Shown here piece by piece: positions 1-12,140 of a stretch of 64,000 nt of DNA. Position 1 is the stretch's first letter. Each line of letters begins with the position of its first letter. Under the pieces are notes generated by a model. The model was not told where the DNA came from. It did not search any database and worked only from the letters and a program-made list of their open reading frames with translations. Made by a program: the position numbers and the translations under genes. The stretch lies in NCBI GenBank assembly GCA_928212115.1, contig CAKMRJ010005523.1:246349482-246413481 (forward strand), in the 5' to 3' direction. The DNA is from Lactuca virosa. Taxonomy: Eukaryota; Streptophyta; Magnoliopsida; Asterales; Asteraceae.

Positions 1-584
1 AGTAACTAACTCTTATTAATACTCACTCTTCGTTACTTAGGAACATGTGAATTGTGGCGCTAACCCATGAAATTACCCTTTGCACTTTGCTTAAGTCGTT
101 AGTGGAGCGTGTGTGGTTAACTGGCACACTAACTTGGACTTAACAAGGTAGGCAAAAGGGTAACTTAATATTTATCATCGTATCGGTGGTAGCGTGTGGG
201 GTTAACCGGCACACTGATTAAGGGGTCAATATTAAGGGTACCAAGTCTATTTGCATGGTTATTCACACCTTGTTTTGTGATCCTCTCCGGACATCCAGTC
301 ACAAAACCTGAAGGCACACTCGAGATTGAAACATGCCTTTAAAACAGTTCAATGAATCTCAAAGATCTAGGACTTTCAAATCCAATTAAAACCTAATAAA
401 TTATTTTATGTTTTGTCATGGGTGAAATTGGTGAATCGTCATTCACCGACCTTCAAATATTTTATAGCTTGGATTACGGCGCCCTCTTCTAAGTTATAAA
501 ATAGTTGGTTGGGTCCTAGCTTAATATTTCATATGGGTGTCATATTAGGACTTTAAATCAACTATCTTGAATATCTCCAAAAAG

Positions 585-1150
585 ATGTCTGGTCTAGACA
601 TTTATGATCTTCCCAAATCTCTTGAAACAAGCTTTCCTAAATGAAGCTGATGTCCCATGGATATCATACTTCTTTCACCTCCTCCAATTATTCTCCCTAA
701 CCCACAAAGTTCCTAACAATGTGAAGGTCACTCAAGCCCTATTGGCCAGGCAAGGTCTAGGTGTGATACACATCTTGGAGATGTAGTCACATATTGACAA
801 GCCGGGGAGAGTTGGGTGTCAAAGTCTTGAGAAAGTTGGGGGCTCAACTACTTTCTAAGTCACATAGTGAGTTCGTTTGGGAATCCTATGAAACAGACTA
901 AGACAGACCTTATGATCTTATCTATTTGCTAAGATCAACTTCCTAACACGCTATGGACATTGACAATGATGACATTGTATATCCAGTAAAGCTCTCTCTC
1001 CCAATGAAAAGGGATGGGCCATAGTCAAACTCGGTTGACCCAATGGTAAAGAGAGAGGCGAAGTCTGAGATAGTCCATATCAAGGGTCCATAGGTAACTA
1101 TTGCCAAAGGAAGGGGCATTGGTTACGAAGCTGCCAAATGTTACCTAAGG
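585..1150 (+). pseudogene. Copia gag pseudogene (element A)
   Basis: The ATG at 585 (start MSGLDIYDLP) matches the gag start of C and D. The UBN2-type capsid region can be followed through several frames (for example KVTQALLARQ near 725-755), and a ruined CCHC zinc knuckle lies at about 1100-1140. Stops and frameshifts interrupt it throughout. In life the protein would form the retrotransposon capsid; this copy cannot. Confidence 0.7.
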
Positions 1151-1679
1151 ATGTTAAAGTCAATAAGTTTGGCTCTACTTCAGGTAAAGTCCAATGTCTA
1201 AACTCTATTAAGTACATGCTGATTCTGGCTCGCGAAGATGGATTTCAATCGCATGGTTCTGTGATCAGAATTTTGGGCTATTACTTAAGAGTTATGATAT
1301 TTATATTGCTTATGAATAGATAACAACAAGGTTTTCATATGGATTGTAAGGAGAAGTTTTTCCGCAAAGTTTTAAATAAAGAAAAGGTTTTGATTTTATT
1401 TATTTTAAAGTAGCCTTACAATGGCATTTGTGAAAAGTTGTTGCTTATAAGATTCCATTGATAGCATATGGGAAACATGGATTTGCTTCTTTCGTTGTGG
1501 TAGTGTCGAATATACCAAATCACGGAAAGATTCTCATCACCCACGGTTCACGTGGACCGAAACTTGGAAATCATGCAATTGTATAGGTATGATGACTGAG
1601 AACTTTCAGCCTTGGAAAATTAAGACTAAATTCCTTATGTGAAGAAGGAAGGACTAAGGGATCGAGTACACATTCTTTG

Positions 1680-2030
1680 CGCACTGGTCAAGTCCACCAC
1701 AAAAGCATCAAGAAGACTATTCGTCAGGATTTACTTAAGTTCAGTAAATATGGTTCTACTTATAAGTGTTTAAGTATAATCTGTAGCCATTGGAGAAGTT
1801 CAATGCGAGACAGAACGAATAAGAAGAATCAAAGTATGGCAGCAAGATAACAAGTTTCTCAAATCTGAAAAGATGGGAGAGTACTTTAGTATCATGTTTA
1901 TGATCATCTTAATGATTAAGATACCATATCACAATTGGTCCTCTAAAGTCAAGAAGAGGAGTCATGACTTGTTGAAATGGTTAAATCAAAAAGATGAGTC
2001 TACTTCGTTCCAAAACAATTCTTAGAGTCA
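1680..2030 (+). pseudogene. Copia integrase-core remnant (element A)
   Basis: Collinear with the clearer copies in C (10080-10420) and D (52400-52760), where a peptide such as KFSKYGYAYKFK resembles the copia integrase segment usually reading YSRYGYVYLMK. Here it is broken by frameshifts and a deletion just after the position of the conserved aspartate. The rest of pol between about 2030 and 4900 is not recognisable in any frame. Confidence 0.5.
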
Positions 2031-4912
2031 TACTCCCAGATTGTAACTACTTGAGTGACATATCTTAAAAGAGGGTTGTTAACACTAGTCAAATGTAAGA
2101 GTAAAAGGTTATCTACGCTTGTACATTTGAAATTGTAAGTTGTGATGTTTTGGATAAAACAGAGACCAACTTAGGCCAATGTGTAAAGTGTTAGTCTTGA
2201 TAAAGAATCCACACTATCTCTTGAATATTTGACAAGGGAGTCTTATATGTCAAGAGGACAGTGGGAGTCTTAAAAGCTCTTGAAAGTTTCAAGACTTAAT
2301 CAAGAATAAAACATAAAGTCCTTCACTAGCACACGACTTGAGGTTTATAACCTATCGTGTTTGAAATTTTTGTGCCTATTCAAGTTGGCTTTGCATAGGA
2401 GTTCTGAGAGTTCTCAATGGTTGCACAACTACTTGGAAGCAATGGCAGGCACCTGAGCTGCCAAATGGCAAAGAATTTAAGATTGCACAAGTTTAATCAA
2501 TATGAGTTTGGATTTGTCACTAACATTGTCTTGTGATTATGGTTTTGACAAATTTCACATGGATAAGAACACATACACTATTAAATCTAAGTGTCATAAG
2601 GTTTCCTCTCCGATTCATGAAAATGATGGTGAGGAAACGTTTCACTAAGTAGATTTTAGCTAGATAGCAAATTGTGATATTTGCATTCTCAAGTCGTTAG
2701 TGAGCGTGTGTAGTTTACCGCACACTAACATGGACTTGTGGAGAAGTGGCAAAGGTCTAAACAATTGAGACTATGATTAACACATACCTTTTCATAGTTC
2801 TAAATTTGTTTAGACACCATGTGAGCTATCTAAGAGAGGTGTATGATTTTGATAAAGTTTTATCAAAACAATCTAGTATCAGAAATCAAAACTTGTAAGA
2901 AAGTCAGCTGATTTCTGAGTACATGTCAAAAGCTAGTGGGAGCATAAGTGTTATGCTAATAATCATCATATGTTAGTGGGAGCATGAAATTATGACAAAG
3001 GCTGGCAAGTTAGCAATGTTTAATTATAGAAAACAAAAGTTTCAATTCGTGAGCTGCAGGGGTGAAAAAGTTGTTTTGCTATAATTAAGGGAGAGGAAAT
3101 TATACTTCATTTCAATTCTAAAAGCTTAGATTGAGATTTTAAATCGTATTTAATCAAGGATATATATATATGAATTTCATGTTGGAATGGCTCAACATAA
3201 GGAAATTCTATATATGGGACCATTATTTGCGTTCGAAATTCGATTATGAATTACGACATCCCTTTTCATAATCGGAATTTTGAGAACTTGGCAAATTGGA
3301 AATGGAAAGATTTTTGTATAGCAAAAGACTGGTTTAGTCTTTATGGTGAGACATCATGAATCGTGTCCAATATGCTTCGGATATGGGATCGATACATGTG
3401 CTATATTTCATTTCTTTCTCTAAATTTTTCCAAATGCCTGGGCATTATGAAGGGAAAAGGTTCTAGAATTGGATAGGACTAAAATGATTAAGCAATTGTC
3501 GAGGACAATCTAAGGTTTCAAAGATTGGTTGCTCAAGGACAGTTGGGAAGTATAATGTTAATTCTGGAAGGACCATATTGACATAATCTATAAGGGAGGC
3601 AACTCTTGTTCAGAAGTGATAGTCAAAATGGATATGGAAATGTTTCAAAATTAGAAATTATTCAATCTTGTAAGATAGGAAACTTAAAAGAAAGAAGGAT
3701 GTTTCCAAGGAGCTGATCTCCTTTGGAATGCTCTGTAATGATTGTTTTCAAGTCTTTCTGACTTCGTGCATAATCATTAAGAGGATCAATGCATATAAGT
3801 TTTAGAATCTAACAGATTTCAGTAAATGGCATGAATTTGGAATTCTTGCATTTGCAGTAAGATTTGGGACTGTGAAAGAGGATCATTGGAGTATGTCAAT
3901 TGATCTATTTTACAAAGTAAAGATCATAGACAAACATAGTATGCATACTTGGGTATGGCATGACTTGTTTGAAAACATAGTGTACATGCTTGGAGCATGG
4001 GACAACTATTGTTTAAATTCAAGTATAAAGTTGATAAACCGAAAAATGAATAATGATAATCAGTATGGTGATATAAATAAAGTGTTTATTTATATTCATA
4101 GGGTTTGATACCATATTGATTCATTTATTCTTGTGTTTCACTTTGCATGTTTTGACTTCCGAAGAACTACTAAGTCGCTCTTCCTGAATGATTAAGTTAT
4201 TCAACCATCCACAGTCGGTCATATGTTGGAAGTAGATATAATCAAGGACTGTCATGGGTTGGTTTGTAGAGGTCCAAGTTGGTGGACAAAGTGGTGCTAC
4301 AAACACTCATGAGTGCTCATAATTTCTGAGTATTGGATTCAACCCGCGCTCATTTGAATCCTTCATGGATTTTATCACGAGTGATCATGAGGACGATAAC
4401 ATCTTATATTCTTCAAACCTAGAGATATGATGGGTTACTATGAGTTGGTTATACATTGATTGCAACGAAAACGCAATTGGTAACCTCGATGTTATAAAAC
4501 GTGCTTTGGGTATGATTCAACAAGTAGTAGAACAACCATATGAGTGAAGTTTCCATTCCTTTTACCTTCGGGATAAAAACGATATATGTGGCCCCTCGAT
4601 GATTTAAAGATGATACATGTGAGTGCTTGGCCAAGCCAGGACTGATTGATTTGTTCAATCAGTCAGTCATCAGGAAGCGGGAATCCGGGAAACAACAAAA
4701 TGGACAGAGAGAATGATTGATAATCCATGTCTCAGTCCATATGATATCTAGAATGGAGGAATTATGATCCCTTAATCTAATGGACAAGTCATATGACAAA
4801 GGTCAGGTTCATCGACAAGTTAGAGTTCGACAGAAGCTTTTGAGAGCTACGATGCTGATCGGTTCCTGAAGTCATACGCAATAATAGTTTTAGACTTATC
4901 CAAGTGGGAGAC

Positions 4913-5669
4913 TGTTGGATTAAGGTCTAAGTCCATAACTATAATTGGTCAAAGACTTGACCCGACCCGGCATGGTCCATTTGGGTGGCATGGCATCATG
5001 GCATTTGGATAGACTATAATGAGAGAAATAACACTTAAGGTTGGTTAATATTTATAAGTTCTAATATATTAATAAGGTTCTTTAATTAGTAGTGATCAAG
5101 AATTAATTTGGAATTATTAATGATCCACAGGAGACTAATTAAATCTCGGGTTGATTTTGTAAACCATTCCTTCTTATATATGGGGCTTGTGATCCAAGAT
5201 TCCTTATGTTGGACTAAGTCCATGGGGTGGAACCCATGGATACTCCATGGAGGTTAAAATCCATGGAGCATAAGGAATGGGTTAAAAGTTATGAGTTACA
5301 TGGTGTAACACCCTAATAGCCACCATATAAAAGAATCCAATGGCTCAAGAAATCGTGCCATAATGTGTGAGTGTGAGGGCTAGACGATTTCAAGGAGTGT
5401 TCAAGTTTCTCTCAAGTTATTCCAAGTGTATTGGTGTTGTGTGAACCATTGAGGTGTCACACTTGGGGCACTAGGCACTCAAGCTTCATGAAGACATTCT
5501 ACATCAAAGAGGTAATGTATTCTATCTTGTTTATATTTATTATTTTGTATGCTAGATTAGGAATAATACCTGGATGTTCATAATTGTATGTATAATAGAG
5601 AAAACATAGATCCAAGGTATTTAGGGTTGCATGTACACTTAGGAGTGTTAGAATGCTCATAACCTAACA
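4913..5669 (+). repeat. 3' LTR of copia A
   Basis: It begins TGTTGGATTA directly after the polypurine tract (AAGTGGGAGAC) and ends AACCTAACA, giving the TG...CA ends of an LTR of about 757 bp. It resembles the C LTR (14629-15412) and the D LTRs. The next base starts the gag frame of element B. The 5' LTR and its duplication copy are off-window. Confidence 0.85.
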
Positions 5670-7633
5670 CAAGGGAAATGAAGACATGAAAGAGAGTCAG
5701 GATATGTTAAGACAAAAATTCAACATGTTCAACTATATCCCTGGAGAAACCCTGGAAGCTCAGTTGCAGCGATTTACTACTACACTTACTACTGAGATGA
5801 GTATAGCTGGGATTTTTCTTGACTAAATCTGAGATAATAAAGACTGCTGAATGCACTTCCGAAATCATGGGATATGAACGTGGCTGTCATCAAGAAGACA
5901 AAAGATCTCAATCGTCTTAGTCTTGCTGATATAATTGGAAGAACTTGACGCGTTGTAGTGTGGAAAAACAATGAAGTTCCGCAAAACCTTTCCGGTCAAT
6001 GAAGTTTCATGTTCTCAATCATGTGAAGTTTCATGTACACTACTAGTGAAGATACGATTAAATTTCTTCCGGGAACAAATTGATTTATTTAAAAAGAGAA
6101 GTTGAGGACCTGAGATATGAAGGATATCAACTCAGGAAAGGAAAGAAACCCCTGAAGGCTGAATTAGAAACATACATAAAGGACTTCCGAGAATTCCAGC
6201 AAGACTACCGTGAAAAATGTGAACATTATGATTATATCAAGAGACAGAATGCTGAGTTTATTCTGAGCTTGATACATTAAAATGGCAATTTGAAACTGCA
6301 AATTTTGATTTTAAAAATGTTTGATGTATCAAGGCGAAGTAGTTGCCAACATGATAGGACCATTGCATGCAATTTAACATAATCAGTCAAAGGGTTTAGG
6401 ATACGATAATGTACCCACCCTTCCTCCTTTTAATCATACATATCAGTATCAACCTTTGTCTAAAGAGGAGATTGCCAACGAACCATTCATGGTTTATGGC
6501 AAGCCATCTGGTTTTGTTTCAGGAGGATTTATTAATGTTGAAAATACTAACGTTTCTACTTCCCCCTGCAGATCAATCCTTAAATGAATCCCAAGCAAGC
6601 AGCTGAAGAGAGTGTGTCTGATAGTAAAGTAGCAGAAGATGAGAATAAGGAGAAAACAATTGAACAAACCAACATCTCCTTGAGCTCTGAATCTGTTGCT
6701 TCGAACTCAGTTGCTTCTGATCAACCTGTTGTTGAGAAGTACAGGCCACCAAATCAAGTTAAACAGAATGCATGCTGCAACTGTGCGTGTGGGAAAAGCA
6801 AGAAACAAGGCAAAGATACGCCACCATGGGCAGGAAGAAACAACTTCATAGTGAAGAAAAAGACATGTTTTCACTGTGGAACACCTGGACACATTGCCAG
6901 AAATTGTCCTAATCGCGCATACGTTCCCTACTATGCACAAGGCTGGCAGAACGCGCCAAGAGGGAGATACTTCAAAGAGAAACCCCTCAAGGTCACGTTC
7001 AGACCATGGTGACTGGAACGCACAGAAGGCCAAGAATCCGAATCCCAACGGCAAGAAGGGAAGTCGGCCAAGAAGTCCAATCCAAGAGATGCTCCAGTGA
7101 AACAAGGACTGGTTAGGTCAAAGTCATCTCAACGGCCGACATCAAGATCAAAAGCAAGTACTGAGCCACCCATCAGATCGAAAAAGAAATGGGTTAAACC
7201 CAACTACAAATGGGTTCCAAAGGCTCACTCTCCCAAATCTTCTAACGATTCTAATATTTCTTCATCTTCTGTTTGTGATAAACAGGATATGTCATGGGAG
7301 AGAGTACCGTGCGTTAATGACAAAGGTCGACCCAGTTTCAAAATGGATTGGGTTCCAAAGACCAACTGATCCCGCTCTGTGTCGGAGCAGCTATGGAGGC
7401 ATATCATCAGACTTCGGTTTGTTGGTAGTGGCTGTTCCACGCACATGATAGGGGACATCTCTCAACTGTACAACATTCATAACTTTGTTTGGGAGTATGT
7501 GTCCTTTGTAGGAAAAGAAGAAAGGAAGAGATCACAAACGGGGTTAGTGCTTAATGACATGAAGAATTTTCGGATCTGTTCTGAGATTACGCGTGCTGTT
7601 CTCAGACCTTCTGGATGCAAATTCAATCGGTGA
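5670..7633 (+). pseudogene. Copia gag-protease pseudogene (element B)
   Basis: Gag starts mid-protein with a UBN2-type stretch (LRQKFNMFNY, 5703-5732), followed by a Lys/Glu-rich, probably coiled-coil segment (6080-6280). The open frame 6584-7012 contains one intact CCHC zinc knuckle, CFHCGTPGHIARNC, near 6866-6907. A basic region follows, then a retropepsin-like motif GSGCSTHMIGD at about 7430. The usual motif is DSGCS, so the catalytic Asp reads Gly. Frames shift at least three times. The protein packaged and matured retrotransposon particles; this copy is dead. Confidence 0.75.
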
Positions 7634-9650
7634 CTTACGGTTTGAGTTTTCTTCTCTATACTCCTGAGTTTTTCTTAAGCTGATTCTCTTTAAAGACTAA
7701 TTTTTGTTTTAGGATAGTTTAAATTTGCGCATTTACTTTCGTTTCTCTCCTATGCACAAATTAAGGGGGAGAAATAAAAACAAAACAAAAATTAAAAAAA
7801 ATATGGTGTTAATGAAATGTGCTTGCAGGTGATGTGATGGGAAGTGATATAATCATGTGATAACAGGCAATCTGACTCTGTGTAAGGGACTGAATCTGAA
7901 TTGTCTAGGCTCTGTGTTCGATGCGCTGGTAGGCACGAAAGATTAAAATGGACTTGACTAGGCATTAATGAACTTAAGGAATCTAGAGACTTGAAAAATC
8001 TTGACCTAGATAGATCCATTTAGCCTGACAATACGACGCCCAGATAGGTTGAGCAGGGAGATATACATGATAATCCACCGGTCACACTAAAATAATCTGT
8101 ATCTAGAACCGTGGTTTAACTCTTCCTCGATGTACGGACTCTGTCCTTAAATTCCGGTATTGATGGGGCGACTGGGGAATTCCGATAAAGTAGGTCTGTA
8201 GGAAATTATTTTCTTGCTTTCTTTCTGTTAGTCATATGTTGCCTCCTCTTCGTGATCGAGAGATCTGACCTGGACTGTAACATATGCAACTCTATCTCTC
8301 TGCATCTTCTATCTATGCAATTATTTCTATTTGTTAGTCATATGTTGTCTCCTTTGCGTGATTAACCATCCGACCTGGTACACAGCATATGCACCATTCT
8401 ACTTCTCAATCCCTCTAAATCTAGTTAGTCATATGTTTCACCCTCTGCGAGATTGGAAGAGATCCGACCTGGGTGTATAGCATATGCATTCTAAATCTGA
8501 CTTCTCTCATAATAATTGTCTGCTCACCTAAAGTAAGGAGTACTTTGGAAGTTCCTGATTATTGGGGTATGTCAGGAAGCGGGAAACATGTTCTAGTACA
8601 TTTAAAATTGAATAATCACTAGGTTGTCTGTAGATCTCGCTGCTCAATTTAGGTGGACAACAATATCTTTGGTCGTCGTCAGCTGAATGGTCCTTAAGGA
8701 ATATTATCTAGGAACTTAGGATCACATTGTCTTGTCACTTATAGTATGTCCTAATTTTGTCACAATCTCTCGTGTTTAAGTGGACCACAATACCGGCGAT
8801 TGACCATATCTATTCATGAAGGGAGAGGTACTGATAAACGGATAAAGGCTGTCTAAAAACTTTGATCCCAAATCACTCTTAAAGTTAGATATCATTTTAT
8901 TGTTGTTAAATTTGTTCATAGTTCTTCTCTAATTTAAATATTAGGGGAGAATTAAAAATTTTAAAAACCAAACAAAAATCAGAAAATTAAAAATCCAAAA
9001 AAAATAGTGTTATTTCTGTTTTATTTCTTTTTCAGAAAATATGAAAAATCCAAAAATATTTTTGTTTCTGTTTTAATTTGTGTGCTAAGTTTTCTTTTAG
9101 TTTTGTTTTGTCTTGAAAAGTGAATTCAGGTGAAGATGAATCTCATGGAGTTTGTGTCGAAGATTTCTGAGCCAAGGATCCGTGATCATCAAAGAATTCT
9201 CATTCGAAGGAGCAAGAAATGAAGATTATTCTTTCGACATTCAATCTTTCAACCCCAGAAGCAAGGTGAAGCTGCAATTGAAGATTATGTGACGGATTGC
9301 ATTGAAGCCTCCTCAATCAATCTGCTGCTATCTTGAACCTGCTGAAGTGATCCAGAAGATTTGTTCTCTCTGATGTTCTCTCTGAAGATTCTCAAGCTGA
9401 AAGTGCTATCTTTCAAGAATCAGTACGTCAAGCCTCCTCACCCAATGTGCGTTCAATGTCAAATTCTGAAGAAAAGCCCAACTGCTCATGATGAAGTCAT
9501 TCATTGAAGATTCATCTAGTTCATCTTGAAGCTATGAAGAATTTGAAGATTAACGTTGAAGCCAAGCTCCCACTGAAGATTAACAAGAAAAGCCAGCTAC
9601 TTTTTAGGGGGAGCTTGTTGGGTCAATTAAGAAAAGAAAGATATAAACCA
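7634..9650 (+). other. Long non-coding 3' region of copia B
   Basis: No protein domain is recognisable. It begins soon after the protease remnant and contains A-rich runs, a triple CATATG hairpin repeat (8227-8487) and GAAGAT-rich sequence (9120-9600). A near-copy of the tract-plus-LTR start (AGGGGGAGCTTGTTGGGTCA, from 9605) lies about 46 bp before the real one. Confidence 0.6.
8227..8487 (+). repeat. Three direct repeats, each with inverted CATATG ends
   Basis: Units of about 61-64 bp at 8227-8287, 8333-8392 and 8424-8487 share the frame GTTAGTCATATGTT, then CCGACCTGG or CTGACCTGG, then CATATGCA. In the first unit CATATGTT and AACATATG can pair as hairpin arms. Unit middles have diverged more than the ends. 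Confidence 0.75.
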
Positions 9651-9660
9651 AGGGGGAGAT

Positions 9661-10078
9661 TGTTGGGTCAATATTATGGTTTATACTTTGCTTTTCTAGG
9701 AAAATGTATTTTTATGTATAGGACTGTAAATAGCTTAGTGTTTTCGTCCGTAAACAGGTTTACGGCCGTAAACCCATTTACGGCCCATGTTTCTCATGTA
9801 TATATATAGGGGTGAAGGGTGTGAGGAATAGATTGATGAACAGAATAGAGGATCTTTAAGTGTGTGCATTTGAAGGTGTTCTAGAGAGAGAGAAAAAAGA
9901 GTGTGTGTTAGTGTGTGTGAATCTTGTATCCGGATCTTAATTCATATCAATACATACAAGATTCATATTATTCTTCTTCTCCTTCTCTTCTATTCTGATC
10001 TGACATCATCCGTTTGATTGGGATTCCGCACCATCAAACGGATCTGATTGATACAGAAGCATTTTGGGTACTTACACA
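9661..10078 (+). repeat. 3' LTR of copia B
   Basis: It starts TGTTGGGTCA after AAGGGGGAGAT and ends near TACTTACACA. It carries a 14-bp perfect palindrome (TTTACGGCCGTAAA, 9759-9772), with partial copies either side, and a TATA-like run TATATATAGG at 9801-9810. The right end is placed by where homology to element C resumes (10075-10080), so it may be off by a few bases. Confidence 0.75.
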
Positions 10079-10079
10079 T

Positions 10080-10420
10080 CTTCTTGATTTAACCATTTCA
10101 ATAATTCACGATCACTCTTCTTAGCCATACGAATGCACTAAGATATCCTTAGAGGGTCAATTGTGATATGGTTTTTCCATAAACTTTAAGATGATCATAA
10201 AACACGATACTAAAGTACTCTTCCATCTTTTCAGATTGGAGAAACTTTTATCTTTCTGCCTAATTTGATTCTTCTCATTCGTTTTGCCATACATTGAACC
10301 TTTTCCAATCTTTCAGAATTATACTTAAACTTGTAAGCATAACCATGTTTACTAAACTTTAGTAAATCATGACGAATAGTCTTATTGATCTTTGTGGTGG
10401 ATCTTGACCAGCGCACACCC
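10080..10420 (-). pseudogene. Copia integrase-core remnant (element C)
   Basis: The minus-strand frame 10416-10231 contains KTIRHDLLKFSKHGYAYKFK and LGRKIK. These resemble the copia integrase segment YGYVYLMKHKSE...LGRKIK that precedes the catalytic SDRGGEY. Where Asp is expected the DNA has a GAA codon in a shifted context, and a TAG follows further on (around TCTTAGTGCAT). D has the same two lesions at the same places. Confidence 0.6.
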
Positions 10421-11026
10421 AGTGTACCCGATCCCCTAGTCCTTCACTTGACTCACATATACATGTGAACAAGGAATTAGTCTTAATTTACCAAAGATGA
10501 AAATTCTCATTGTTCATACAAATACAACTTACATGATTCCAAGTTTCTGTCCAATTGAAACTTGGGTGATGAGAATCTTTCCTCATTTGGCAAATACTCG
10601 ACAGAATCAAATTCATATTTCTAACAAAGAAACATACAAACATCAATTTTCACAAATGACATTGCAAGGAGATATAATAAAAACAAAATTGTATTTATTT
10701 ATAAAATGCGGAAAAACTTTTCCTTACAATGCAATTACAAATGAAAACTATGTTATTACATACTTCCTAGCAATCTATCATAACTCCTAAGCATCAGCTC
10801 AAAAATCCGATCTTCGAACCATGCGATTGAAATCCATCTTCGCGATCAGATTCAACATACTCTTCCTTTAAGCTTCGTTCCCTTTGCATGATCCTACAAA
10901 ACATCAAAATGCAACCTTTTGTGACATCATGTATTAAGAATCAACAATTAGGAACTTAATAGAGTTATATAGTAAACTTACCTGAAGCAGAGTCAAACTT
11001 TTCGATTTTACCTTTTCTCAGATCTT

Positions 11027-11659
11027 TCAGGTAGTCAGGGCAGCTTCACAACCAATGCCCTTCTCTCGGCAATAGAAACATATAGACTCTTTGGGAATGG
11101 TACACGGGACAATCTCAGACTTAGCCTTTCTCTTTCCCTTGGAAAGAGAAATCTTTTCCGGACTTCCAATGTTTCCATTGTCTATGTCCATGGAAGTTTG
11201 GGGAGTAGATCTTTCAATCAAATTTGCTTTTCCAGTGCGCCAAATCATTGCTGATTCAGCAATAACAAGCAAATAGGTAAGATCAATATGGGTCATGTCG
11301 TGGTCTGTCACATAGTAGTCCTTAATGAACTCACTATATGACTCGGGAAGTGATTGAAGAACCCAGTCAACCGCCAACTTCCTCGAGACAACGACACCCA
11401 ATACTCTCAGCCTGTCAATATGTGACTTCGTCTCCAAGACGTGAGTACACACAGGCCTTCCATCTTCATGTTTCATTGCAAGTAGGGCTTGAGTGACCTT
11501 GAATTTTTCAAGTCTTTGAACTTGTGGGTTAGGGAGAATTATTGGAGGAGGTGGAGGAAGTGAGGTATAAATTCCATGATCCAACAGCGGAACATCATCT
11601 TCAAGAGGAAAGCTTGTTCCAAAAGATTTGGGAAGACCATAGTTGTCTGAACTAGACAT
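11027..11659 (-). pseudogene. Copia gag (UBN2 type), open for 210 codons but with a broken zinc knuckle (element C)
   Basis: The start MSSSDNYGLP at 11659 matches the gag start of D. The UBN2-type capsid stretch includes VDWVLQSLPESYSEFIKDYY and TYLLVIAESAMI, and a Lys-rich tail leads to CFYCREKGIG. The CCHC knuckle should continue GH...C, but a frameshift at about 11045 ends it as GCEAALTT. This is the best-preserved gag of the A/C/D family. It would assemble virus-like particles, but without the knuckle RNA binding should be impaired. Pol follows only as a remnant. Confidence 0.8.
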
Positions 11660-12140
11660 CTACAATGGGAGAAATTCAAGTTAGTTGATTTAAGTCCTTA
11701 ATATAACACCCAAATGAAATATTAAGGCTAGGACCCAACACAATATTTTACAATTTGGAAGAGGGATGCCGTAATCCAATTGCAAAATATTTGAAGGTAG
11801 GTAAATGACGATTTACCAATTTCCATCACGAAAAACGAAAAAGAATTTTAGGTTTTAAGTGAATTGAAATTCCTAGATCCTTTGAGATTCATTGCAACTT
11901 TCAATGGCATGTTTAAATCTCGATTGTGCCCTTCAAGTTTGTGACTGGGATGCTGAGGATCACAAACAAGGTGTGAATAACCATGCAAATTAGCTTGGCA
12001 CACCCAATGTTACAACCACCTAATCAATGTTCCGGTTAACCATACACGCTCCACTGATCTATGATTAACATCAAGCTACCCTTTGCCACACACTGTCAGT
12101 CCAGATTAGTGTACCGGTTAACCACACACGCTCCACTAAC

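Larger units (their letters stand above)
1..5669 (+). mobile_element. Copia-type LTR retrotransposon A, 3' part (leader, gag, ruined pol, 3' LTR)
   Basis: The stretch aligns by eye with copia D (about 50515-56498) and, reversed, with copia C, in the same order: leader, gag at about 585, ruined integrase at about 1680-2030, long 3' region, polypurine tract at 4901-4912 and 3' LTR. The 5' LTR and start of the leader lie left of the window. No frame longer than 80 codons survives. Immediately after the LTR the gag frame of a different copia element (B) begins, so A sits inside B. Family membership is seen directly from the shared sequence; the insertion order is inferred from the junctions. Confidence 0.85.
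5670..10078 (+). mobile_element. Copia-type LTR retrotransposon B, deletion derivative without RT or integrase
   Basis: Order seen: gag (5670-6300), zinc-knuckle region (6584-7012), protease remnant (about 7420-7633), about 2 kb of non-coding 3' DNA, polypurine tract AGGGGGAGAT at 9651-9660 and 3' LTR 9661-10078. The 5' LTR and start of gag lie beyond element A, off-window. The protein features (UBN2 gag, long coiled-coil-like segment, single CCHC, spacer rich in basic residues) and the long 3' region with AAGGGGGAGAAATAAAAAC (7765-7783) recall SIRE/Maximus-type elements. That lineage call is from memory. Integrase, RT and RNase H are absent. Confidence 0.8.

Noticed and set aside
6707..7105. 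132-codon minus-strand frame over the B zinc knuckle
   Set aside because: Antisense of the CCHC-containing frame 6584-7012; no domain of its own.
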